The position numbers and the translations under genes were made by a program. The notes beneath the pieces were generated by a model. That model made no database searches. It saw nothing but the letters and a program-made list of their open reading frames with translations, and had not been told where the DNA came from. A stretch of 8,002 nt of DNA. Origin: Anaerolineae bacterium (GTDB taxonomy: Bacteria > Chloroflexota > Anaerolineae > B4-G1 > SLSP01). The DNA is taken from assembly GCA_016927095.1 (NCBI GenBank), contig JAFGNI010000720.1, forward strand, positions 1-8,002. The letters are read 5' to 3'. Below, in pieces: positions 1 to 4,874 of the stretch (its first letter is position 1; each line of letters begins with the position of its first letter).

Positions 1-165
1 GGGCGGCGGCTCGCCTCTTGCCCACGGCATCCAAGGGGCTAGATGCTCCCAACTTTCCCTGAGCGCCGTGTTCAGGCGTGGGGCGTCGGCGGGCTGCCAG
101 CACCGCAGCACCAGCCGCTGGGTCTCAATCCGGTACGCTGGACCCAAGGCAGTCCGGTCGTTCAT
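1..165 (-). CDS. GNAT family N-acetyltransferase (RimJ/RimL-like), N-terminal part only
   Basis: The first 55 codons of a gene running off the left edge. The peptide begins MNDRTALGPAYRIETQRLVL and goes on with RCWQPADAPRLNTALRESWE and HLAPWMPWARGEP. The 'I-E-T-x-R-L-x-L-R' strand, the 'PADAP' turn and the 'HLxPWMPWA' helix are typical of the N-terminal half of RimJ/RimL-type GNAT enzymes, which move an acetyl group from acetyl-CoA to an amine, often a protein N-terminus or a small molecule. The acetyl-CoA-binding R/Q-x-x-G-x-G/A motif lies outside the window, so activity cannot be judged. The ATG start is supported by AGGAG at 173-177, 7 nt upstream. It lies 23 nt after the rmlA stop on the same strand, so co-transcription with rmlA is likely. 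The substrate is unknown. Confidence 0.82.
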   Translation of the reverse strand, partial: MNDRTALGPAYRIETQRLVLRCWQPADAPRLNTALRESWEHLAPWMPWARGEPPP

Positions 166-188
166 CGTCTCGCTCCTGGTTGGCGTCG

Positions 189-1082
189 CTAGAAGTCGGT
201 GCCCAGTTGCTCTGGCTCCTGCTGCGCTAGGTTACGCAGATAGGCACAGTAGGCATTGTGGTCAGAGTGAGCGGCGGTCTCGAGCAGTTGCTCCGGGCCA
301 ATATAGCCTTTGCGATAAGCGATCTCCTCGATACACCCGACCTTGAGGCCCTGCCGGTGCTCGATCGTCTGCACGAAGTCGCTGGCTTCGAGCAGGCTCT
401 CGTGCGTGCCCGTGTCCAGCCACGCGAAACCACGCCCGAGGAGTTGAACCCGCAGCTTACCCATTTTGAGGTACTCGTTGTTGAGATCGGTGATCTCGTA
501 CTCGCCACGTCCCGATGGCCGGAGCGACTTGGCCAATTCCACGACCTGCGCGTCGTAGAAGTAGAGCCCGGTGACAGCGTAGTTGGATTTTGGCTGCTTA
601 GGCTTCTCTTCGATGCTCAGTGCGTTGAAGTCGCGATCGAACTCCACGACACCATAGCGCTCAGGATCCTGGACGTAGTAGGCGAAAACCAGGCCGCCAT
701 CGGTGAGTTTGCCAGCTTGATGCATAATAGCGCCCAGTCCGTGCCCGTGCAGGAAGTTGTCTCCTAGCATCAGTGCGCATGGCTCACCGTTGATGAAGTC
801 CTCGCCGATGATGAACGACTGGGCGATCCCTAGTGGCTTGGGTTGAACTGCATACTCGACGCGCATGCCTAGCCGTTGGCCGTCGCCGAAGAGATCCTGG
901 TACAGTGAGATGTGCTGTGGCGTGGAGATGATCAGGACTTCTCGAATATCGGCCTGCATCAAGACCGATAGCGGATAGTAGATCATCGGCTTGTCGAAGA
1001 TAGGCAGAATCTGTTTTGAAAGCGAGATTGTCAGCGGATAAAGGCGCGTGCCCATGCCGCCGGATAGGATGATGCCCTTCAT
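189..1082 (-). CDS. rmlA: Glucose-1-phosphate thymidylyltransferase (dTDP-glucose pyrophosphorylase)
   Basis: A 297-aa cytoplasmic enzyme, the normal length for short RmlA/RfbA. It condenses glucose-1-phosphate with dTTP to give dTDP-glucose and pyrophosphate, the first step toward dTDP-rhamnose and other dTDP-sugars. Visible motifs: nucleotide-binding G-G-x-G-T-R-L-Y-P-L-T at residues 8-18 (with Met10 where Ser is usual), SKQ at 22-24, KPMIYYPL at 31-38, Q-P-K-P-L-G-I-A-Q at 80-88, the metal-binding LGDN at 106-109 (Asp108), EEKP at 158-161, GRGEYEITDLN at 191-201 and WLDTGTHESL at 221-230. The C-terminal VGCIEEIAYRKGYI (248-261) fits the RmlA allosteric/dimer region. The start is supported by AAGGA at 1089-1093, 6 nt before the ATG. 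No rmlB, rmlC or rmlD is in the window; a GNAT gene follows. Family assignment is secure. Confidence 0.97.
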   Translation of the reverse strand: MKGIILSGGMGTRLYPLTISLSKQILPIFDKPMIYYPLSVLMQADIREVLIISTPQHISLYQDLFGDGQRLGMRVEYAVQPKPLGIAQSFIIGEDFINGEPCALMLGDNFLHGHGLGAIMHQAGKLTDGGLVFAYYVQDPERYGVVEFDRDFNALSIEEKPKQPKSNYAVTGLYFYDAQVVELAKSLRPSGRGEYEITDLNNEYLKMGKLRVQLLGRGFAWLDTGTHESLLEASDFVQTIEHRQGLKVGCIEEIAYRKGYIGPEQLLETAAHSDHNAYCAYLRNLAQQEPEQLGTDF

Positions 1083-1186
1083 CTGGATTCCTTTCTGGGA
1101 GCGCCCGGCGTATGGCTGCCCCCACGCTAGAGTAGTACCTGGATTGCGAAGTCTGCCTGCTTGCGCAGCGATGGGTCACTTGAAGG

Positions 1187-2263
1187 CTAAGCCCCGACGC
1201 CAGGTGACTGTGTGATCTCGGCCAGTCTGTAGAAGAACGCGCGCTTGAGACCGGTGTTGATCGACCAGTTCACAGGCACCGTCTGATAGCCGGTCAGGGC
1301 CTCATAGGTCGTCTCCCGCCCATGCTGGGTCCATTCGTAGCGGCCATGGTCCCAGCCACCGCAACCGTAGCCCTGGATATAGAAGCCCCAGCTCGCATAC
1401 TCGTCAACGGCTGCCTCCAGATTGTTGACATACATCGAGTCTTCGTTGATCAGGATCGGGCGGGGGTTGGCGAGAAATGCCTTTGACGCTTTGACCTGCT
1501 GCAGCTCATAACGCAGCTTCTTGGGCCACGCGTCATTGCCGTGAGGCAGGTAGAAGTCCTGGACCTGCTGCCACCGGCCATCCACCAGCAGGTTTCCAGG
1601 CATGACACTGGCGCCTGCCAGCAACCGTCGCCCGTTCAGCGTCATGTGCTGAACGACCTCTATCAGCTCGTGGATGCGGGCGGATTGTGTGAGCCCATCG
1701 CCTTGGGTGAACTCATTGTACACGTCGACGAGGATGTTGCCGTATCCGGTCTCGAGCAGCCAGTTGGTGGCTTCCTCGGCGGCACGGCGGATCGCGGCCT
1801 CTCCCGCCATCTTCTGTACCTGTTTCCAGTAGAAGTAGTTGACGATCACGACGATCCCTGCCTCGTCGGCAGCTGCCAAGATCCGGGCAAGCCGGTCCAT
1901 GTAGGCTGGCTTGAGAGAGCCGTCGGGTCGGAAGGCGGAGTTGACATAGTGATCGTAGATCTCTGGCAGGTAGATCGCGCCACCTCCCTGCAAGCCCACG
2001 GTAACGCCGAGGAGACCGTAGCGGCGGTACTCCGGCAGCATCGCACAGAACTCGTCAGTGTTGCGATCAGGGTCCCAACGACCCGTGTCCGGGTAGCGCC
2101 AATTGCCGACGGTGTCGGGATTCTCATCGTCGAAGATGGCCTGGACCATGCGGCTGTTGAAGAGCAGGCCCTCGATAGGCCGGCCCAAGTGACCCAAGCC
2201 TGCGTAGGTTGGCTGACCGTTGATCAGGAACTTGGTGCCGTCAATCTGCACGTTCGTTTTCAT
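1187..2263 (-). CDS. Clan GH-A-like (cellulase/GH5-type) putative glycoside hydrolase, cytoplasmic
   Basis: About 358 aa with the layout of a (beta/alpha)8 glycoside hydrolase of clan GH-A. Counting from the upstream GTG (one residue longer), a strand ends in DVYNEF with Asn184-Glu185, the expected acid/base 'NE' at the end of strand 4; a second strand reads ILINEDSMY with Glu275, the expected nucleophile on strand 7. Near the N-terminus a short beta region (IDGTKFLINGQPTYAG) and the WRYPDTGRWDPDRNT segment look like those of uncharacterised cellulase-like proteins. There is no signal peptide, so it probably acts on imported oligosaccharides or glycosides; the substrate is unknown. The ATG at 2263 is preferred: GAGGA at 2270-2274 lies 6 nt away, but only 3 nt from the GTG at 2266. 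That Shine-Dalgarno overlaps the stop of the FAD gene, 9 nt upstream, implying translational coupling. Exact GH family not assigned. Confidence 0.8.
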   Translation of the reverse strand: MKTNVQIDGTKFLINGQPTYAGLGHLGRPIEGLLFNSRMVQAIFDDENPDTVGNWRYPDTGRWDPDRNTDEFCAMLPEYRRYGLLGVTVGLQGGGAIYLPEIYDHYVNSAFRPDGSLKPAYMDRLARILAAADEAGIVVIVNYFYWKQVQKMAGEAAIRRAAEEATNWLLETGYGNILVDVYNEFTQGDGLTQSARIHELIEVVQHMTLNGRRLLAGASVMPGNLLVDGRWQQVQDFYLPHGNDAWPKKLRYELQQVKASKAFLANPRPILINEDSMYVNNLEAAVDEYASWGFYIQGYGCGGWDHGRYEWTQHGRETTYEALTGYQTVPVNWSINTGLKRAFFYRLAEITQSPGVGA

Positions 2264-2272
2264 CACGCTTCC

Positions 2273-3640
2273 TCAGTTGTCCAAGATGACACCGTCTTTG
2301 ATCAACGCGGCTCGCAGCGCGGTGTAGGGGAGCTCCCGTGTCGTGCATCCAAGGTCGGCACAGAGCGCAGCAGCCGTGCCTGCAGCTTGCCCCTGGCCCA
2401 TACAGGCGACCGTGTTCCGCGTCGACATATGCGCGTCGTGGTCTGAGGTGATCATCATCCCTGCTGCCAGGAGATTGTCGATGTCCGCAACGCGGAGGGC
2501 GCGATAGGGAATGCCGTAGGTGCCGCCGTCCTTGATCTGGAGGCGGGGTGCGCTATCGTGAAAGCCATAGGCCATGACATCATCTTCAAAGTGGCGTCCT
2601 TCGAGGACATCGTCGCGGGTGATGTCGTAATCGCAGCTGACCAAGCGCCCGCGCCGGATCGTGAGCGACGGGCTCGTCCGCGCGATGAAGGCCTTCTCAC
2701 AGCCGGGGACATACTGCCGGAAGAGCTCAACAGCCTTGGCCTGACGGCGGCGGAGTTCCACCTCCGCCCTGGACGCTGCTGCGCAGTCCGTTGGGCTGAC
2801 GTCCATCTTGTAGTTGATCTTGATAAACATGAAGTAGTCGTCGTGGACGGTGGTCGTTACCATGGACATGCCGATCTCGGCGGCGCCTTCTGCAAAACCT
2901 GCAGGCATCGCAGTTGGCCGGCCATCGAGCCTGACGATCTGGTCGTCCTGGCCATCGCGCCAGCCACGGGCGTACTGGGTGAGGGCGCCGTGTGTGACGA
3001 GGAAATCGTGATAGGCTTCCATGCTGACGTTGGCGAGGCCGATGCTGTTGACGACGGGATAGTCATTGGGCTCTGTGTAGGCGGCACCCGCGCGTGCGCA
3101 CAGGTCGGCATAGCCCGTAGTGTCCACGAATGCCTTGGCCATCATCACGCCACGTCCCTGATGGCTCTCTGCGATGGCACCTTTCACATGGCCATCTTCT
3201 ACGATGGCGTCGACCAGCATCGTGTTGAGTGCAAGATGTACGCCGGCCTCCTCCAGCATCGTGAGGGTGACCAGTTTGTAGATCTCGGTGTCGATCGCCG
3301 TGCAAACTGCGTCGTAGTCGTAGCCGATGAGCATCTTGGCATGGCCGGATGTGCCGCCGGCTGCGGCCAGACGATCGATGATCTCTTGGGGGATGCCTTT
3401 GACCACCTGGCGCTTCTGAACACCGGGGAATGCTTTCCAGAGATTGTAGAAGCTGTGAAGGGCCGTGCCGCCCTCGACGGCGATGCCGCCGGTGTAACCC
3501 TTCAGCTCGATGAGCGCGACTTTGGCTCCCTGGCGAGCAGCTGCTAGCGCTGCGACGACGCCGGCTGTGCCGCCACCTGCGACGACGACGTCGAAGCTCT
3601 GGACAGAGGTTTGCTTTGTGAGTTCTGTGTATGTCCTCAT
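2273..3640 (-). CDS. FAD-dependent oxidoreductase (FAD_oxidored, PF12831-like)
   Basis: A 455-aa soluble flavoprotein. Residues 17-45 form the dinucleotide-binding Rossmann unit: FDVVVAGGGTAG with G-G-G-x-x-G at 22-27, ending at Glu45, which should bind the adenosine ribose. Further FAD-family signatures are KGYTGG just after it, AKAFVDTTGYADLCARAGA in the middle, the segment YDITRDDVLEGRHF, GGTYGIPYRAL, and a C-terminal FAD motif MSTRNTVACMGQGQAAGTAA with GQGQAAGTAAAL at about 415-426. This architecture matches FAD_oxidored proteins, commonly found beside carbohydrate-degrading genes; the reaction here is not known. A TTG at 3652 would add four residues, but GGAGG at 3646-3650 lies inside that extension and 5 nt before the ATG at 3640, so the ATG is chosen. 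It leads an operon with the glycoside hydrolase and has a strong promoter at 3788-3816. Confidence 0.9.
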   Translation of the reverse strand: MRTYTELTKQTSVQSFDVVVAGGGTAGVVAALAAARQGAKVALIELKGYTGGIAVEGGTALHSFYNLWKAFPGVQKRQVVKGIPQEIIDRLAAAGGTSGHAKMLIGYDYDAVCTAIDTEIYKLVTLTMLEEAGVHLALNTMLVDAIVEDGHVKGAIAESHQGRGVMMAKAFVDTTGYADLCARAGAAYTEPNDYPVVNSIGLANVSMEAYHDFLVTHGALTQYARGWRDGQDDQIVRLDGRPTAMPAGFAEGAAEIGMSMVTTTVHDDYFMFIKINYKMDVSPTDCAAASRAEVELRRRQAKAVELFRQYVPGCEKAFIARTSPSLTIRRGRLVSCDYDITRDDVLEGRHFEDDVMAYGFHDSAPRLQIKDGGTYGIPYRALRVADIDNLLAAGMMITSDHDAHMSTRNTVACMGQGQAAGTAAALCADLGCTTRELPYTALRAALIKDGVILDN

Positions 3641-3765
3641 GCAGTCCTCCAAGGAATGCCGGTGAGCAGGATAGCTCCATGTCCTGTTCTGTGATCTTCT
3701 TCTGGCGGCACGATTCGCGCTCGTGCTGATACGTGCATCGACCGGCCAACCGTGAGACGCCGCAT
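3637..3765 (-). CDS. Possible 42-aa leader ORF overlapping the FAD gene start
   Basis: An ORF in the 5' leader of the FAD gene, starting MRRLTVGRSMHVSARARI and ending LLTGIPWRTA, whose TGA overlaps the FAD start codon in an ATGA arrangement. AAGGAGG at 3777-3783 precedes the ATG with 11 nt between, a little long. The promoter predicted at 3788-3816 would start transcription at about 3781, which would trim this Shine-Dalgarno; translation would then depend on GGAGG close to the 5' end. The N-terminal half is basic and shows no family, membrane segment or run of one amino acid expected of a classical attenuator. It may be a coupling leader or chance; nothing supports a function for the peptide itself. 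Confidence 0.25.
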   Translation of the reverse strand: MRRLTVGRSMHVSARARIVPPEEDHRTGHGAILLTGIPWRTA

Positions 3766-3787
3766 AGTAGGGGCGTCCTCCTTGGTG

Positions 3788-3816
3788 AGTATAGCTTTAA
3801 AGGCATGTCAGGTCAA
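3788..3816 (-). promoter_or_regulatory. Sigma-70-type promoter for the FAD/glycoside hydrolase operon
   Basis: Read on the minus strand: -35 TTGACC (3811-3816), a 17-nt spacer, and -10 TATACT (3788-3793), each hexamer one mismatch from consensus. Predicted start of transcription is about 3781, leaving a leader of about 140 nt before the FAD start codon. It is the best promoter-like sequence noticed in the window. Confidence 0.75.
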
Positions 3817-3828
3817 AGCATGACTACG

Positions 3829-3857
3829 TTGGCGAAAGTCGCAGGGGGGTGTACAAT
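3829..3857 (+). promoter_or_regulatory. Sigma-70-type promoter for the CpaF-like gene
   Basis: -35 TTGGCG (3829-3834), a 17-nt spacer, and -10 TACAAT (3852-3857). Predicted start is about 3864, some 45 nt before the preferred start codon at 3911. It diverges from the minus-strand promoter at 3788-3816, with 12 bp between the two -35 boxes, so one bound protein could touch both. Confidence 0.68.
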
Positions 3858-3876
3858 CGGCAGGCAGTCGTCAGAT

Positions 3877-3897
3877 TCAGGTGTTGGGGTGACCTGA
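3877..3897 (+). promoter_or_regulatory. Inverted repeat in the leader of the CpaF-like gene
   Basis: TCAGGT (3877-3882) and ACCTGA (3892-3897) are perfect 6-nt inverted arms separated by 9 nt. In RNA this gives a small hairpin whose 3' arm touches GAGGTGA (3896-3902), the likely ribosome binding site; in DNA it could be an operator about 13-33 nt after the predicted transcription start. The arms are short, so chance is possible. Confidence 0.35.
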
Positions 3898-3902
3898 GGT
3901 GA
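3896..3902 (+). promoter_or_regulatory. Shine-Dalgarno GAGGTGA deciding the CpaF-like start
   Basis: GAGGTGA is a perfect complement to the anti-Shine-Dalgarno core and lies 8 nt before GTG at 3911. The longer-ORF GTG at 3899 sits inside this site, and the ATG at 3920 is 17 nt away, which favours 3911 as the start. Confidence 0.5.
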
Positions 3903-3910
3903 GGTGGCGT

Positions 3911-4618
3911 GTGCCTGGTATGCTGTGGGTGGCGATCCTTGCTAGCAGCACAGCGCTCGTTCTGCTGATCGTGGCCGTTGTAGTAGCGGCGCGCAGCAGT
4001 GCAAGGGAAAGGGTGAACGACAGCACGGCCGTTGAAGGGGGCTCGGACGTGTTGTATGAATCCCTCCCGCGCGAGGCACGCCAGTTTCTCGTTGCTGCCG
4101 TGCAGGCTGATACGATTGTGATCGTCATCGGCCCACGCGGCGCCGGTGTCCTGGACTTCCTGCGTGCATTGGCTTCGCCGATCCGTGGACGCAAACCTCT
4201 CGTGAAGCTCAGCCGGCCCGCAGCGATGTTGAGCCTAGTCTCACGCAGGCCATCGTGTCTCGCCTATCTCGAAGCGCCAGGTCTCGTGACGGGCATCGCG
4301 AAGATGCGATCGATGGTGGCCGAGGCCAGTCCATCCCTCACGCCGCGGGAAGTCTGGCAAGCCATTGAGGCGAGCCTCGACCTCTGGGTGATCGTCCGAC
4401 CGGTGGATCAGGAGCGCGTCCGGGTGGAGACCATCGCCGAACCAGCTTGGCACGGTCCCGAAGACATGCTGGCTGATCATACTCTGGCGACTGTTGTATT
4501 CGGTTGGGATGAGGCATCACAGACTCTGGCGGCGACGGGAGTTCGTCCTGCGGTGCTCAGCCGACTCCAGCGTTCTGGGATCCTGCTCCCCGATCATCTC
4601 TTTGCCCCCCGGCCCTGA
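3911..4618 (+). CDS. Membrane-anchored, catalytically degenerate CpaF/TadA-like (VirB11 family) protein
   Basis: 235 aa from GTG 3911 (239 from GTG 3899; ATG 3920 also in frame). Residues 5-27 are one strong hydrophobic helix followed by RSSARER, predicting an N-terminal anchor with a cytoplasmic body. The body aligns by eye to the ATPase domain of CpaF/TadA: LPREARQFLVAAVQA before the P-loop, then IVIVIGPRGAGVLDFL where CpaF has GGTGSGKTTLL, so the Walker A Lys and Thr are replaced (G74-P-R-G-A-G-V-L81). The end is also CpaF-like: REVWQAIEASLDLWVIVRP (146-164), VRVETIAEPAW (170-180) and ATGVRPAVLSRLQRSG with LLPDHLF (208-231). The intervening part is about 55 residues against roughly 125 in CpaF, removing the Asp box, Walker B and His box. 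CpaF normally powers Tad/type IV pilus secretion as a soluble hexamer; this protein should not hydrolyse ATP. Role unknown: regulator, scaffold or decaying copy. No other tad gene is present here. Confidence 0.75.
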   Translation: MPGMLWVAILASSTALVLLIVAVVVAARSSARERVNDSTAVEGGSDVLYESLPREARQFLVAAVQADTIVIVIGPRGAGVLDFLRALASPIRGRKPLVKLSRPAAMLSLVSRRPSCLAYLEAPGLVTGIAKMRSMVAEASPSLTPREVWQAIEASLDLWVIVRPVDQERVRVETIAEPAWHGPEDMLADHTLATVVFGWDEASQTLAATGVRPAVLSRLQRSGILLPDHLFAPRP

Positions 4619-4790
4619 ATGGTCTGGGCCGTTCTGCCAAACCACATGCTGCTGTGTTCCATCGGAGGCCATACGCCGTAGCATCCGGCGCACCTGACGA
4701 TCCGGCGCATCGTGCAAGGCGGTGCTCCCAGCGATGTGGTTCGGTACTCACACCTCACGTCCCTTCTCGTCAAGCTAGGGGTGTTGTCCT
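4619..4790 (+). other. 172-nt gap between the CpaF-like gene and the small ORF
   Basis: No convincing gene. A frame open from 4682 to the stop near 4922-4924 yields, before the small ORF, HLTIRRIVQGGAPSDVVRY and then SHLTSLLVKLGVLS, which looks rather protein-like but has no Shine-Dalgarno for its only plausible start (GTG 4712) and overlaps both the 27-aa ORF and the aminotransferase start. It could be a remnant of a decayed gene. No rho-independent terminator (GC stem plus T run) and no clear promoter was found. Confidence 0.35.
4683..4709 (+). repeat. 10-bp direct repeat ATCCGGCGCA, period 17
   Basis: Two identical copies, at 4683-4692 and 4700-4709, with 7 nt between them, in the gap upstream of the small ORF and aminotransferase. 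The same-face spacing is not ideal (17 bp is about 1.6 turns). It might be a regulator site or chance in GC-rich DNA. Confidence 0.4.
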
Positions 4791-4874
4791 ATGGAAGAAC
4801 ATATCAGTGCCGGCAAGCTGCCAGACGATCCCGAAGCCTTCGCCAGATATTGGTGCAGGCTTGTGGAGGGCTAG
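4791..4874 (+). CDS. 27-aa small protein abutting the aminotransferase
   Basis: The ORF encodes MEEHISAGKLPDDP followed by EAFARYWCRLVEG and ends in TAG immediately before the aminotransferase ATG, in the same frame with no bases between. AGGGGTG at 4777-4783, 7 nt upstream of the ATG, is a fair ribosome binding site. The aminotransferase Shine-Dalgarno GGAGG (4865-4869) lies in the last codons, so translation of the two is probably coupled. The peptide is acidic at the N-terminus with a DPEAFARYW stretch likely to be helical and a single Cys. It has no membrane segment and no amino-acid run like those of attenuator leaders. It could be a true small protein, a coupling leader or, less likely, a precursor peptide. 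No family is recognised. Confidence 0.45.
   Translation: MEEHISAGKLPDDPEAFARYWCRLVEG
4865..4869 (+). promoter_or_regulatory. Shine-Dalgarno GGAGG of the aminotransferase
   Basis: GGAGG sits 5 nt before the ATG at 4875 and inside the 3' end of the 27-aa ORF. It fixes the aminotransferase start and makes ribosome hand-over from the small ORF likely. Confidence 0.75.

Noticed and set aside
258..767. 169-codon plus-strand frame opposite rmlA
   Set aside because: Antisense to conserved RmlA motifs; no independent evidence.
1083..1186. Possible terminator or promoter between the glycoside hydrolase and rmlA
   Set aside because: The only hairpin is a 4-bp stem (CTGC-GCAA-GCAG on the minus strand) with no T run, and no -35/-10 pair with proper spacing was found.
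1541..2446. 301-codon plus-strand frame opposite the glycoside hydrolase
   Set aside because: It spans two real minus-strand genes and shows no protein-family features or ribosome site.
2558..3547. Long plus-strand open frame (329 codons) opposite the FAD gene
   Set aside because: It is antisense to a clear flavoprotein; its translation has no recognisable motif and arises from GC-rich third positions.
3063..3806. 247-codon minus-strand frame overlapping the FAD gene and its leader
   Set aside because: Arg/His/Ser-rich translation typical of an out-of-frame reading; the FAD frame carries all the family motifs.
4517..4717. Minus-strand frame over the end of the CpaF-like gene
   Set aside because: Starts with TTG without a ribosome site and overlaps the conserved CpaF-like C-terminus in antisense.
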